Source: Chiua virens | Lineage: Eukaryota > Basidiomycota > Agaricomycetes > Boletales > Boletaceae | Reading direction: 5' to 3' | NCBI GenBank assembly: GCA_019787685.1 | Contig: JAHNUO010000001.1 | Location: 1,984,001 to 2,048,000, forward strand | Length of the DNA stretch: 64,000 bases | Shown: piece by piece, positions 27,544 through 40,034 of the stretch | How the letters are laid out: every line of letters starts with the position of its first letter | How positions within the stretch are numbered: position 1 is the first letter of the stretch | Notes under the pieces: model-generated | Seen by the model: the letters and a program-made list of their open reading frames with translations, nothing else | Told to the model about the DNA's origin: nothing | Database searches by the model: none | Translations under genes and position numbers: made by a program

Positions 27544-27705
27544 CGTATGTCGTGGGGTCTGTTCGTTTTTGCAAACGTGGAAACTTTGTTCACGGCTTAG
27601 TCCGGGCCGGGTGGGGGGGGGGTCAAGGGGGGTCGATATGCAAACAAGGAACCAAATAAGAGACAGCGACGACGACCGCCGTGATCGAGGGCCATCTCTC
27701 CCGCC

Positions 27706-29467
27706 ATGGGCAACGCCGGCTCTTCTTCTGGTCGTCCTCACCACGACGACACCGTCGACTACGGCCATCTCACTCCACAGGGCGTTTACACAGGCCCTCG
27801 AGATTGGAACCATTCCATCGTCACCCAGCTCATCGTCGACAGGAAACTCGCTCCGCTCTACCGCCCCCTTGAGGACTATGACGACGACTGGGACGACGAC
27901 CAAATCCTTGCCGCCCGCAAGGAATTACCCGACCCCGACCCCACCCCATCTGACTCCTCTACAGCCCGTCCCGACCTTCGCGACCCCCAAAAACTGACCC
28001 CCGCACCAAAGCGTGCTTCCGCCCTCAAGGAGCCCTCGCGCTGCCCAGAGGCCGCTCTCTACAGGGGTGCCGCCGAATGCCCGATCTGCTTTCTTGTCCG
28101 TCATCTCTGTTCTTGCCCTTCATCGCTGACCATTTCCTCAGTACTACCCTCCCAATATCAACCACTCCCGCTGCTGCGATCAGGCCATTTGCACAGAATG
28201 CTTCGTCCAGATAAAGCGTGCTGAGCCCACTACAACTCATCTCGTTTCAGAGCCCGCTGCTTGTCCTTACTGTGTCCAAGACAACTTTGGCATTGTCTAC
28301 ACTCCTCCTCCATGGCGCGCAGGCATTGGCAGCGAGGGAATGGTCAGTCCTCACCAATCCTCCCTTTTTCTCTTTGACCTTTCTCTCAGATGCCTCCCTC
28401 CTGGGCCGATCCCCTCCGCTCACACCAAAGCATCCCTGGCCCTTCAACCACCCACAAGCGCCGTCGAAAGAGCTTTGGTCATGATAGTCCAGAAGTCGTC
28501 ACAACTGGTGGGTCGCACCCTCCATCTCTTCTTTTTCATCCACCTCACATCGCCTCTCGACCAAGATCATATTCGACCTGACTGGGAAGCCAAACTCAAT
28601 GCTGTCCGTGCGGCAGCGACTCGCCGCGCAAATAGGAGAATTATTATGAGACAAGTCGGAGATAGACTCATCCCCGTTGGTGTAACTAGTGGTCGTGTGC
28701 ATACTCTTTCAACCGCAGAGGGTGGTGAAGCCCAGGATGGTGAGGGCGGGTCCCCTGGCAGTGCTCCTGGTAGTCGACGGCGCCGTGGTGCACGGGTGAA
28801 TGGCCAAGCAGACCTCACTCAACTCCTCGGACAAATGGGTCTGGGTGGGCAAGACTTGGAAGAGGTAAATTCCTGCCCCTTTCTCCTTCCGCCTACGTTC
28901 ACCTTCCACCAGCTCATGGTTATGGAAGCCATGCGCCTCTCTCTGATCGAACATGAAGCACGGCAAAGAAGGGAAGAACAAAGGCGTCAGGAAGTGGAGC
29001 ATGCTACCGCTGGACAACCATCCTCGACACCCAACAACGAGTCTGCATCGTTCGGAATCCAATCTGGTGCCACTGCACTTTTGCTGGCACCCCCGCCTTC
29101 GCAGGCTCTGCAAGCCGATAATTCCTCCGGTGGTACTAACTCAGCACGCAGTCGCTCATCGACGCCAGTATCAGGTCAAACAACCTCTTCATCTCCACAT
29201 GGGACTGCTGTTGACGACCAGAACGACATCTCCAACAGCATCGAGCGATCCCTTGGCGAATCCTCGCGCGTAACAGAAACACTCACACTAATTGGTAATG
29301 GCGAAGCGCATACTGCCCACACTTCCAGTAACGGTGAACGGTCCCGTTCCCCATGCAGCACATCTATTCGTGGACAAGGCCAACAGTCGGAGAACCCGGC
29401 GGGAACTATAACGACATCATGTACTCCCCATCCATCTTCATTTGACACGGATACTTCACATCCCTGA
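27706..29467 (+). CDS. SIP5: SIP5-like RING-type protein
   Basis: Homologue of yeast Sip5, a Snf1-interacting protein linking the Snf1 kinase to the Reg1/Glc7 phosphatase; a RING-like Cys/His cluster suggests a ubiquitin-related role. Starts with MGN, a possible myristoylation context. A conserved N-terminal region (GHLTPQGVYTG, RKLAPLYRPL) precedes the cluster: AECPICFL, then after an intron (28096-28141) YYPPNINHSRCCDQAICTEC and AACPYC. Further introns near 28345-28389, 28515-28563 and 28867-28914. The second half is Ser/Thr-rich and ends at TGA 29465-29467 after a disordered tail. All joins examined keep frame. Confidence 0.88.
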
Positions 29468-30160
29468 CACCACATCGGCTCGACATCATCGATGGATTCG
29501 CTGATTCAGCGCACGGCCAAATTGGCAAACTGGGACATAGACATTGGGGAATGCAGCGTACTCGGTAGGCAGATTTCGCAATAATCGAGCCGATCCATAG
29601 ATTTTGGGAGCCAATCCGCTTCATGTCTTTTTACTTTGTTGGCATGACACGACACGCCATCGGTTTTTCTCTGTAAGCAGGGATGACAGATTTCCTGTAA
29701 CTAATAACTCTTCCATTTTCAAATCATGTCCGCATTCCTCCCGGAAAAGCCGTGTCTCGCAACTTTTTCACTTTTGTTCTATTTTTTCATTACTACACCG
29801 CGTGCCACGGGACAGTTCTGTCAATCTGTTTTAGTACACATCCAAATACTATTTGATACACCCCTTTCACTGTTATCGAGCTTCGGGGGGGAGGAGCACT
29901 GGTTGGCTTGGACGCATGAAACATTACCAGTGGGTTTTGGATGAGGGGTCGTCACATCATGTCAGGTAGCCGAGGATTATGCATTCGCCTTAAGATCGTC
30001 GGTTCCGAAGATGTGAGAGGTGTTGCAAGTTAGATTGCGAGAGCGAGACATACATGTAGTAGGCCATTAAATTCCATGAGTGTGCGAAGAACGTGCGATG
30101 CGCAGACATCAATAAAAAGAACCAAGACCACTGCATGTAGAACGTCGGTGCGGCGTCTTT
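29468..30160. other. Intergenic region between SIP5 and the 30161 gene
   Basis: 693 bp with no supported coding region; both flanking genes end here, so it should hold two 3' UTRs and terminators. I see no repeat or structured RNA. Confidence 0.5.
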
Positions 30161-30638
30161 TCATTTGCCATTCACGTCTGCGAGCCCACCCATATCGGTT
30201 TTGCGGCGTCTGAATCCCTTGCCTAGACGTGGTGCGTGGTTAAGTACCGTTGGTTCGAACGTGACTCAAAAGGATAGAAGAATGATGAATAGACTTGCCT
30301 GAGCCTCGATCTCCTGCTTCAAAACGCGTTCTTGAGCCATGCGCGCAGCTCGATTTGCATCTACTTTCCGCCTGAGATCAGGTGCCATTGCCTGTGTGTT
30401 TTCCAAAAGCATCAGCAACACAGCCCGGTCTCCAACGTTTTGGTCCAGCCGACTGAAAAGAAGAAGCTGATCTATAAGAAGTATCCACTCACGGCGTATG
30501 TTTGCTCAGGTGTTGGCACAGTAACTGCGAGAAAGGAGCAGGACGGATGGAGCATGTAAGAAGAGACAGTAAGGTTAGATTTGGCGCAGGAGGAAGACCA
30601 ATAGACGAACCCTTCATAATGAGACACCCCATGCTCAT
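30161..30638 (-). CDS. Small uncharacterised protein, 121 residues
   Basis: Family not recognised. Three exons, 30638-30493, 30452-30295 and 30222-30161, sum to 366 nt and keep frame. The protein is mostly helical: NLTLLSLLTC near the start, QLLCQHLSKHTPRLDQNVGD, then VLLMLLENTQAMAPDLRRK and a basic helix AARMAQERVLKQEIEAQ, ending in GFRRRKTDMGGLADVNGK. The regular spacing of hydrophobic residues and the codon pattern support coding. The start is the first of two close ATGs; an upstream exon cannot be excluded. Could be a small adaptor or mitochondrial protein, but nothing in the sequence proves it. Confidence 0.5.
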
Positions 30639-31008
30639 TACTATTGAACGCGTTGTTCGGGAGCGACGTGTTGCGCGCGGCACACGAGGTTAGTTCTCGC
30701 AGACGATATCAAGATCGAAACGAACGCACAACCACCGGCCACAAGCGTCAGCCTGAACCACGGAAAACTCATCCTCGAGCTCAAACTTGGGGATGTTGTG
30801 TGTGTCGGTCGAAGCTAAGCGATGCTGTGCAGTCATTGTGAATTAACTCAAACTCTAAGTACTATATGCACAAAGTGATACAATCGAGGTGCAAATCGAT
30901 CACAGCAAATTATGGGTGCAAAAGGAGTGTCATGGGCCAAGTTCCCTTCACAGCCGGTCTAGTATTGAGTGGATATAGTGAAGCTGAGATGCGGAAAGGG
31001 GTTGAAGA

Positions 31009-33084
31009 TCATCCTTCTGCATGCAGGTATGTCGGTATGAGGGGCTGCTCCCCGTTGGCTTTCTTTCGTTGAGACGAGAAACCTAGCATGCTTGCGCTGT
31101 TCCTCCGACTGGTAGACTCTATGCGTGCGAGTTCCTGCTCCCACGCTTGTACATCTACTAAGTTTACCCTCTCGAACAAAAGACTCCCGTGCGAATGATG
31201 TTGTGATGAACTCTCGATACTAAAATGTCCGCTAGAATTCATGCTGGAACTCGATCCGAGGCGTGATGGTTCGACGATACGTTGACGAAAGAAGCTACTG
31301 CGAGAGCTTGGGGGAGGTCTGGGTGAACGCATAGGATGGGCAGTTTCCGGTCGCGGAGGAACTACCGGTCGATTGCTCTGATTTTTGAAGTTTTCATATG
31401 TTCGTGCCTCAGGTCTACTAGGCAAGTCCCGGGGACCCGCGGATGTGTGTGGTCGCCTTGACATTTTGGGCATACTGTTGTTAGCCCCTGGATAAGGCGA
31501 GGAAGCGGTCGAAATCTTGTAGTTATGTGCAGAGGGAGGGAGGCTAGTAACAGGAGATACAGTGTCCGGCGTCTCTGTCACAGGAGCCGGGCGGGGACTT
31601 CGCGGGGGCGATGGAAGCTGTTCCGTGTGACGATCGCGCTTGAGTCGTCGAGGAGACTTTGATTTCGAACGTCCCAAAGTTGCGGTTGCCGCATCGTTAT
31701 ATCGAGATAGTGCCAGCTGCCTTTGTAGGTCATTTGTGGATACTACGATGAGTTCCTTGTCTTCCAATTCTACGGTTTCTGCAGAACTTGCCAGAGAAGA
31801 GACGATCAACTGAAGAATATTTAATATTGGCAACGATACAAAGAACAACAAAATCACCTTGACACGTAAAAGAACCTAACACTTGCCAGGCTAGTTTGGA
31901 CAGTTTCCCCAACTGCCCAACGACTGCTAGACTTTGTATCTGGCCACGAAAATGTGAGGTTATGCCGCCACACTCCAGAAGAATCTCTAGAAAAGCGGCC
32001 GGTTGATTCAGCATGTGCAAATATGTGGATGACTCCGCGGTCGCCAGAAGGGACTGTTGCAGACTCGTCTGTGTTGGATTCGTGGTGGGGTAACAACGAG
32101 CGTGAAGAATCGCCAGAAAATACAGATGACGAGGAAATAGGATGGAGGAAATCTTGTGAGGAAGAGCCGTTACTATCGAGGTATGTCGATGGACTCTCTT
32201 TGATATGATTGGAGGAAGTTGGGGGATTTGGGGGTGTGTATGACGAGAGCCGGTGAGTAGGGGGTGACTCGAGAGGACTTGACCGGGAATCACTGAAATT
32301 TATTCTTCGTTCAACGAAAGCGGAAGCGCAACGAATCGAGACAGAGGGATCGAGGGGTTGTACAACAAGTTGTACAGACACGATATCAAGTGGGCCGATT
32401 GGCGTGGGTGGTGTGATTATACAATAACGCAAGGGCGGTCCACGAGATTTGGATCTTGACAGAGTCATGTTAGATGAAGAGGGCGTCAACGGCGTTGGGG
32501 GAGATAGACTGGTTGGCGCGTCATAGCGCACGAGGGGCAGCTCAAAGTACTTGATCTGACGGCACCCGACAGCTGAGATGGGGATATGATTCAGGACTGA
32601 CGAGTAGTCAGAAAAAAAATGCAGATAGAGTGGGAGGGTGTGCTCACCCGCCTCGATACGCCATATTATGCGATACTCTTGGAATAAGAGTGCAGTACTG
32701 GGAGCGGGGACGTGGGAAGGAAGAGAAAACCGAAATGGATATTCGGCATCGCCAACCTCAGACCACTCCTGGGAGTCGCACTTCTGCCAGAGCGTGACAG
32801 AGTGTTCGTAGAGGACATTTGTCTGTATGGTTCCCAGGCGGCCTTGGCGTGATTCGTAACAGCGGACGGCGATAATGATGTCCTTGGCGGGTATGGTTTT
32901 GCCGTCCTGCTCGATCTGTGTGCGGGCGACTTGAAGTACAATATGAGCAAGGGAAGTGTAAGAGAAGGAGGGATGGACACGCACGACCTTCGAATCGGAG
33001 TGGAGTTAAGCCGAGGTAGCCTTGGTAGGGAAAGTAGCGCACGCCCTGATTGCCTTTGGGGGAGACGAGGGAGAGTTTTACCAT
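31009..33084 (-). CDS. Arrestin-like (arrestin N-fold) protein
   Basis: Fungal arrestin-related protein. The N-terminal arrestin sandwich is seen as MVKLSLVSPKGNQGVRYFPY, QGYLGLTPLRFE, then after an intron ARTQIEQDGKTIPAKDIIIA and VRCYESRQGRLG, EWSEVGDAEYPFRFSLP. The C-terminal sandwich includes PPLRYCIITPPTPIGPLDIV. The last third is Ser/Pro/Arg-rich and disordered, with PPRP motifs (VVPPRPETAHPM) but I see no clear PPxY Rsp5-binding site, so it may not be a classical ubiquitin-ligase adaptor. The main exon spans about 32580-31860 with introns near 32950-32985 and 31800-31860. Start taken at the ATG before the conserved VKLSLV; an upstream exon from about 33253 is possible. Divergent from the SLC35F6-like gene. 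Confidence 0.75.
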
Positions 33085-33417
33085 CGGAGAGGGGGTTGTC
33101 GTCGTGTCCGGCGATGAGGAAGGGGGCGAGTACGACGACGGGGACGACGAGGAGAAGATGCAGAGACGGAGGAGGGAGAGGGAAAAGAAGCCAGACGAGA
33201 TAAATAACCATGACGGGCTGTCCAAAAACGGAAGTCGACGAGAAGCGCTGCATGATCAGTGACCCCGAATGACCCCGCCTTAGATCTCAGATCTTTGATT
33301 ACATAAAATATCCCCAGATCTCTCGTGACAACAGGTCACGTGCACAGTCACATGTGACATTCTCTTACTCCACCCAAAGCGTGACAAGCTCTCCTCCACA
33401 CAGACGTACCAGTGACT

Positions 33418-35331
33418 ATGCCTCGCTCGTCGCTTTACATTCCGTTCCTCCTTGCCGGGATGATCATCACCGTATGCTTTCCTTTTTTTCTTCTTCTTGT
33501 CCTCCTGACACGTTCTAACAGGGCTCCAGTAATTCGCTCTGGAGCAAATGGCAGGTCAGCCTGCTTTGTTCGATACTCCCTACTGCAGTGCCTCATTTCC
33601 TTGTCAGGACATGCAATGTGTAGAGAATTGTTCTGATCCAGACCCTCGCAATCATGTTCTCTACGAACAGCCCGTCTGGCAGACCCTCCAAATGTTCCGT
33701 CCGTCCTGCCCTATTTCATCTCCACCTCTCGCTAACCCTCCTTGTAGTTGGCGAAATGCTTTGTCAGTTCTTGATCTTGCTGTATTCGTCCTTCATTCTC
33801 GTCAGATTCTCACACCTTCGCTTTTATCTTAGGCTTCCTTCCCGTCCTTTACACGTGGTTCAACACGAGGCGCAGTAACGCCCCCGTCTTCCTTCCTTCC
33901 GAATCAGACGAACAAGATGAGCAACTCCAAGCTAAGCCCGTCCCACATTCTCAGGAGCTGCGAGGGTGGAAATTACTCCTCTTATGGTTCCCTGCCGCTT
34001 GTGATCTCGCCGGTACCACGGTCCGTATTTCCGTATTCCTCTCCCCATTTTCCATTACCATCCATCAGCTCCCGTTCAACTCGTTCAACGCTAACGCCGT
34101 CGATTTACCTCGTCATGGTTCAATTTACAGCTCATGAATGTCGGTCTTTTATATACACCTGTTTCCATCTATCAGATGACCCGTGGGGCCCTCGTCCTTT
34201 TCGTCGGCGTTCTCAGTGTGATCTTCCTCCGTCGCCGTCTTTGGCTATATCAGTTTGTCTTTCACCCTCCCTTTGTCCACTTCTCTAACTTGAACCTGTT
34301 CCAGATGGATATCCCTCCTCACTGTAATGACCGGTGTCTCACTCGTTGGCTTCAGTGGTTCTCTCATCAAAGACACAGTCAAGGATGCTGTTAACATGGT
34401 CGTTTCTCGTGCTACCGGCGCCGAATCGAATCCCTCTGATCAGGTTGATGTAACAAAGGCTCTTGTTGGTATGGTCAACCATCTCGTTTGAGTTGGTGTT
34501 CTTGATTTAATTGTTAAACAGGCATCTTCTTCATCTTGTTTGCTCAGGTTTTGTAGGTGTTCTTACCATGCCTATTCTTCATTTTCTCAGCATCCTTTTT
34601 TGCAGCACCGCAACGCAGTTCGTCGTTGAGGAGAAGATCATGTCCCGCTGGAGCGTTGCTCCTCTTGTTGCGGTAGGATTTGAAGGCTTGTTTGGTGTCT
34701 TGTCGATTGTTCTACTTGTCCCCTTCATGGCACAACCATCCGTATCTTCTCGTTCTCCCTTCTTTGATCTTCCAAGGGGTTGGCATCAGATGATCAATAC
34801 TCCAAGCGTCCTTTGGTCTTCGCTTGCCATTGCTCTGAGCATTTCTTTGTTCAATTACTTCGGCTTGAGCGTAACCAGGCATGTGAGCGCCACGGCTAGG
34901 AGTTTAACCGATACCTGCAGAACACTGTCTATTTGGCTGATCAGTCTTGCACTGGGCTGGGAACAGTTGTTGTTCCCCATATCGCTCTTGCAGGTACTCG
35001 GATTCTCCCTACTGGTGTAAGAGATTTGCTACTTGCTGGATTTCAACTTGCTCATTATTCTCTTGTCCAGCTACGGAACAGTGTGTTGATATTTTGTCGC
35101 CCCATTGCCGCAACTGACATGGATTTGTAGTTCCTATTTAATAACCTAGTCCAACCACCCTCCTTTCTCCGCCCTCCGCCCACTCCGACCACACCGGCGA
35201 CCGGGGTCGAAGAAGCAGAAGCATTCCTCACCGCTTCTGTCCTCGATGAATCGGCAACTTTACCTGCAGACCTCGGACAGAGTGGATTTGATGTCCTCCC
35301 AGCAGATGAGCACGTCAGAACAGAGGACTGA
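33418..35331 (+). CDS. SLC35F6: SLC35F6-like EamA/CRT-family membrane transporter
   Basis: Multi-pass membrane protein of the drug/metabolite transporter superfamily, closest in layout to SLC35F6 (lysosomal/mitochondrial) and CRT-like proteins; substrate unknown. Opens with a signal-anchor (LYIPFLLAGMIITG), then NSLWSKWQDMQCVENC, typical of SLC35F6. Following segments: YQMTRGALVLFVGVLSVIF, TGVSLVGFSGSL, FAATQFVVEEKIMSRW, VGFEGLFGVLSIVLLVPF, SLFNYFGLSVTRHVSATAR and LLQVLGFSLLVYGTFLFNN. About ten membrane helices. A soluble acidic tail ends at TGA 35329-35331. Two introns near the end (35013-35070 and 35080-35128 or so) are needed to join LLV-YGT-FLFNN. Confidence 0.85.
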
Positions 35332-36259
35332 TGACTTTATTAGAGACTTAGAACTAGTTATTCTCGCGCTAGAATTCAGCGTGACGAGGTTACTGCATGG
35401 CAACTGAGACTTTATTCTATATCAAACCCTTTATTTGACAGAGCGAGACGGAACCGCGCTGTCATGTGTGAGTAAAGTTAGCTCAACACCATGTGGTGAT
35501 ACACGTCGGCAGCAGATCTTACATGAGTTATGAGTTAAATTTAGGGTCCCAGACTCGGTCTATGGGACACTGCCTTACGACCAGAAGTGGGACAAGTGAG
35601 GATGTACGTACGTGTTACGGTTCAATCGACTGGGATGGCTACTCGGCGGAGAAAAATGGCGCTCGCTTCTGGCTTCGTGCGAGTCTTCGAAACGACTCGC
35701 CAAACTTGAAGTAGCACTGCCAGCACTGGCACATGCACGCCTGAAATCCACTTAACCGACGGCGCTAGTATTGCTTTGGCTAGTCTGAGCCAGAGTCTCT
35801 CTAGGATGTACATATCAGATAGTGACTCACCAAGACGAGAACGACCAGCCGAGACTCATCCAGCCGGCATCATGGACGTTGCGCAACGGCTTTTCATCAC
35901 TGGTCGAGTGACGTGTCTGTTTGACTGAGCGGCCCAATTCTGCCATGTAACCAGCCTGACAGCCGAAGCTTCTCTAGATCCCATCTTGTTCACAGTGCCG
36001 AATTTGCATTCAACTGATAGCTGCCTAGTTTGGTAAAGCCGGGTAGTTCGCTTAGTGCTGTCTCACTTGAAGGCCGCAGATCGACCAGCGAGTACGCAAA
36101 TAGCCACGAGTTCTATTCCTGCTTCGCGTTCTATTCGTCGTTTCTAGTGGTGCACTTATCCGCAAGGGAAGTTGCGGCGGTAGGCGGGGGCTTGAGAAGC
36201 GAACAGTGGAGAATATGAACACATACATCATCCCGTGTCTTCCTTCTCCAGTCCCAATG
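35332..36259. other. Intergenic region between SLC35F6-like and SHQ1
   Basis: 928 bp where both neighbours end. No open frame with coding character, no tRNA fold and no obvious repeat was found. It is the longest gene-free stretch of the window. Confidence 0.5.
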
Positions 36260-37919
36260 TCACTCTGTCGATTCGTCGTCGCTGTCGCTACTTTTACAAG
36301 CTGCGAACCGCGTCGCTTCTTCCAGTTGCTCAAGCTCCCATCCAACCACATGTTTTGCAATTTGCAATGCATCCAGTCGGCCGGCCAATTGCTGAAGCAC
36401 GTTATCGCTACAAACCCCGTCGACAGCTTCTCCGAGATACGGCGACCGGATCATGCTTACCTTGCACGAGTCTGGATCCACACGCAAAAGTCATCCAACC
36501 AAATTCGGCTGTAGACATAGTAGACCTCGTGATGATCCAATATTCGTCTCGTCTCTAGCAAGCATCTTGTGACCATCCGTTTACCTTGTGTCATATAGGA
36601 AGCGACATCTCTACGGCACGCCTCTGACAGCTGGTACGAGCGATATAGAGGAAATGCGAGGCTGCGTCTGTACGAGGTCGCCATGGTCGATATCAGATCT
36701 ACATCAGTGAATAGCGAGTGGTCGGCCCTTGTGGTTTCAGATGTCGTGGACGTATACGGAGGCTGGTCAAGCGCAGAGAACGCCGGGACCAATGAACATA
36801 TTGTCCAGGCGCTCTCTGGGGTAGGGTCGTGCAGGGTAGTCCGTACATCGTAAGCATAGGCAAAGAGGAGCGTGATAAGTGTCAAATATAGGTTCCGTTC
36901 TTCGATCCCATCGATTATATCTGAAAGCAATCAGCATTCGTCCGAATACCTATTCATCAAACGTGGCATACACTCCTTTCGCGGAAGACCAAACATTTCT
37001 ATCTTTTCCTGTTCCGTGTAGATAACATCCGAGTTGTTTGCGGGGTCTTCCCAGGCGATGAGTTCTTGAATATATTCGTCGTCAGCGTAATCCGCCCTGT
37101 ACAACTGTAGAATGTGGCTGAGCGTTCAGACAATGTGAATCAACGCACATATAATGTTCTTCGTCCCATTTCTCATTTTCATGCATGATTCGGAGGCTGA
37201 ACCTCTCGTCAAGGTCACAACTTTCTGCGTTATTTCCCAATTCGTTGATCTCATTCTCGGTGTGGGCGTGCATGAAGTAACCCGTGTACTTGTTCAGAAA
37301 ACCATAGTATTTCTTGGACGACGAAAGGACCTCTGATGCTGCTTCTGGGAGTGTCTGAGGCACCTGCCAGTCATTTTCTGCAGCTAAAGAAGAGACCGGT
37401 TAGTCAAAATTCAACCGTTCAATAACTTCATGCTACCTCTCAGAAATTCATCATTCTCCTCTAGCGTCAATTTTGTTGTTCGGCGGGACAACTCGCTATC
37501 GTCGTCTTCTCCCTGTGGAGTCTCGAGAATCTCTATCGATGGCGCAGACGGCGTCTGTGGCGATCGAGGGGCCAACAACTTGGCTAGTAAATCCAGGTCT
37601 GGAAATGCTTGCCCCTTGACAGCTTTGGTCAGAGTGATAATCAAGTACCCCGTGCCTGGATCGTAGAGTGCAGTAGAACTGTCATCTTCAATCACTGAAT
37701 GAGGAAAGTGAAGGCGAAGAAAATAAGGGTTGATGTATACGGCCAACAATGTATCATCGACGTTTATTTCGACGTCAGATGCCTGAATAGAAGTCACGGA
37801 TCAGGAACCTGAAGCAACACCGCGATGCCATATGGAAAACTTACTCGGACTGATGGGCAGTACAGTGATACGATGAGGGTGTCGCTGGTTTGATCGCACG
37901 AAAACCTTGGCGTGATCAT
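36260..37919 (-). CDS. SHQ1: SHQ1, H/ACA snoRNP assembly chaperone
   Basis: Chaperone that holds dyskerin/Cbf5 before it joins H/ACA snoRNPs. The N-terminal CS domain starts MITPRFSCDQTSDTLIVSLY, then ASDVEINVDDTLLAVYINPY, LRLHFPHSVIED and GTGYLIITLTKAVKGQAF. The SHQ1-specific helical domain follows: KKYYGFLNKYTGYFMH, DERFSLRIMHENEKWDEEHY, ADYADDEYIQELIAWEDP, EERNLYLTLITLLFAYAYD, then VTRCLLETRRILDHHEVYY and IWLDDFCVWIQ. C-terminal end is acidic (KSSDSDDESTE). Introns near 37840, 37390, 37110, 36935 and 36550. The start ATG (37919-37917) gives the standard M-I-T-P-R-F beginning. Divergent from TRP2 with 301 bp between starts. Confidence 0.92.
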
Positions 37920-38220
37920 CGGCTCAGGCTAAGGGATTGAGCACAATGATTAGGCTATATGGATGATAGTAGACAAGAACCAAGCTGTGGCTCCCTTCAA
38001 TCAAATATTTGTCAAGTTGTCGGTGGTGTGCTTGGCGCAGGTATACGGCGATCAAAGGCAGTGTTCAAGTCCTTCCAGGCGGGTTTCAAGAATGTCTCAC
38101 AGCGGGGATAAAAGGCTCAGAGTCACGGTGTTCATATATGATATCCGAGTCTAATTATTCCATACACAAGCCAACTCCAACCTGCTTAGCCGAATCTGCT
38201 TAGATCACCGTGCCACGTAG

Positions 38221-40014
38221 ATGGATCCTCAGGTGAGTTGCATCATGCGCCACTTGGCATCACTGACAACCACATCGCTCGTTTATCTAGAAGTTGAACG
38301 CGTATCCGCCACTCGCGACGGTGGAGCAACTCATCATTCGCGAGAAACGAGGAAACTGTATACCAATTTTTATCCAACTGCCTGCAGATCTCATCACACC
38401 ATGCATGGCATACCTCCGTATTGCCAAGGATTCCAAATACAGTTTTCTGCTCGAATCTGTGATCGCTGGGGAGAACATCGCTAGGTTCAGTTTTGTTGGT
38501 GCAGGTGCGTGGCGCCACATGTTCAAGAAAGCGCGCGGAGATGGACTCGCTCTTTTGCAGATCCAATCAAGGTCGTCAAGACCGGTCCCAGCGAAGAATT
38601 GACAGGAGATCCGATGGGAGTTCTCCAGAGAGAGCTGTCAGCATACCAATACATCAAAATTCCCGAAATTCCGACTTTCACTGGTGGTGCTATAGGCTAT
38701 GTTTCTTATGACTGTATCCAACATTTCGAACCGAAGACTGCTCGAGAGCTGCAAGATCCCCTCGGCGTCCCGGAATCTGTCTTTATGATCGCAGACACGC
38801 TACTCGTGTATGACCATCTTTTCCAAACAGTCAAGGTCGTGTCGCACGTATTCTACCCGAAGGATGCGGGGACAGTAAATTTATCCTTCGTGTACCAGAC
38901 CGCACAGTCGAAAGTGCGACGACTTGCGAAAGCTCTCCTGTCACCCACCATCCCCGAAGTCTTCCAGCCTCCAATTCGACTCGGAAACGAGGCTGTTTCA
39001 AACGTTGGAAAAGAAGGTTACAAAGGGTTTGTAACCCGACTGAAAGAACACATCGTCACAGGCGATATCATACAGGCTGTCCCATCGCAAAGATTAGCCC
39101 GTCCTACGGACCTTCATCCCTTCAACGCGTACCGGCACCTCCGCCAGGTGAACCCGAGCCCGTACATGTTTTATCTGGACTGTGGAGATCTGCAGATTGT
39201 TGGAGCTAGTCCAGAGACACTGTGTAAGGTGGAGGCCAACAAAGTATACAACCATGCTATTGCGGGTACTACGAGAAGAGGGAAAACGATTGATGGTTCG
39301 TCCCATTATTCTTCGTTTGGTCGCGTCTCAGTCCATGGCGCCATAGAGGACAAGTTATTGGGGGAACAACTGAGCGCGTCAGAGAAGGACAGGGCAGAGC
39401 ATATCATGCTTGTCGATCTTGCACGAAACGACGTCAATCGCGTGTGCAAACCCGAGAGTGTCAAGGTCGATCACCTCATGCAGGTTCAAAAATTCAGTCA
39501 CGTCATTCATCTTACCTCCCAAGTGTCTGGAATCTTGCGAGATGGTCTAACAAGGTGAGCGAACAGTGTGCAACGAGGAAATGGCGACGGAAATTACAGA
39601 AAAAATGGCGCAGATTCGACGCCTTTCGTTCCATTTTCCCTGCGGGCACTGTTTCGGGTGCACCCAAGATCAAGGCAATCGAGATTATATCGAGTTTGGA
39701 GCAAGAAAAACGTGGTGTGTACGCTGGAGCGGTGGGACGATTTGATTTCGCGGATGATGCCATGGACACTTGCATTGCTATTCGGACCATGACATTTAGA
39801 AATGGCATTGCATATCTGCAGGCTGGTGGTGGCATTGTGTTTGACAGTGTGGAAGAAGATGAATACACGGAAACCATTAACAAACTGGGCGGAAATGTGA
39901 GGGCTCTAGCTGGAGCAGAACGTAAGTCCAACAAACGTTCCACTCTATGGGATGCTAATCAGCGGTCCAGAGTATTGGTCCAACCTGCAAGCAGAACAGA
40001 CGAAAATTAGGTAG
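38221..40014 (+). CDS. TRP2: Anthranilate synthase component I
   Basis: Converts chorismate and glutamine-derived ammonia to anthranilate, first step of tryptophan synthesis, with the TRP3 glutaminase subunit. First coding exon is 12 nt (38221-38232); exon 2 starts at 38291. The N-terminal domain includes [14 protein letters not shown] and [20 protein letters not shown], where LLES is part of the tryptophan feedback site. The chorismate-binding domain shows [80 protein letters not shown] and [12 protein letters not shown]. All catalytic blocks are present in one frame. Ends only 20 bp from the end of the convergent uS2m gene. Confidence 0.95.
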
Positions 40015-40034
40015 ATATAATACGAATAGTAATG

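Noticed and set aside
35332..36259. tRNA or small RNA gene in the largest gap
   Set aside because: Sequences resembling a T-loop lack matching acceptor and anticodon stems.
38119..38125. Gcn4/Cpc1-type site upstream of TRP2
   Set aside because: The sequence is AGAGTCA, one mismatch from TGAGTCA, so it is too weak to call.
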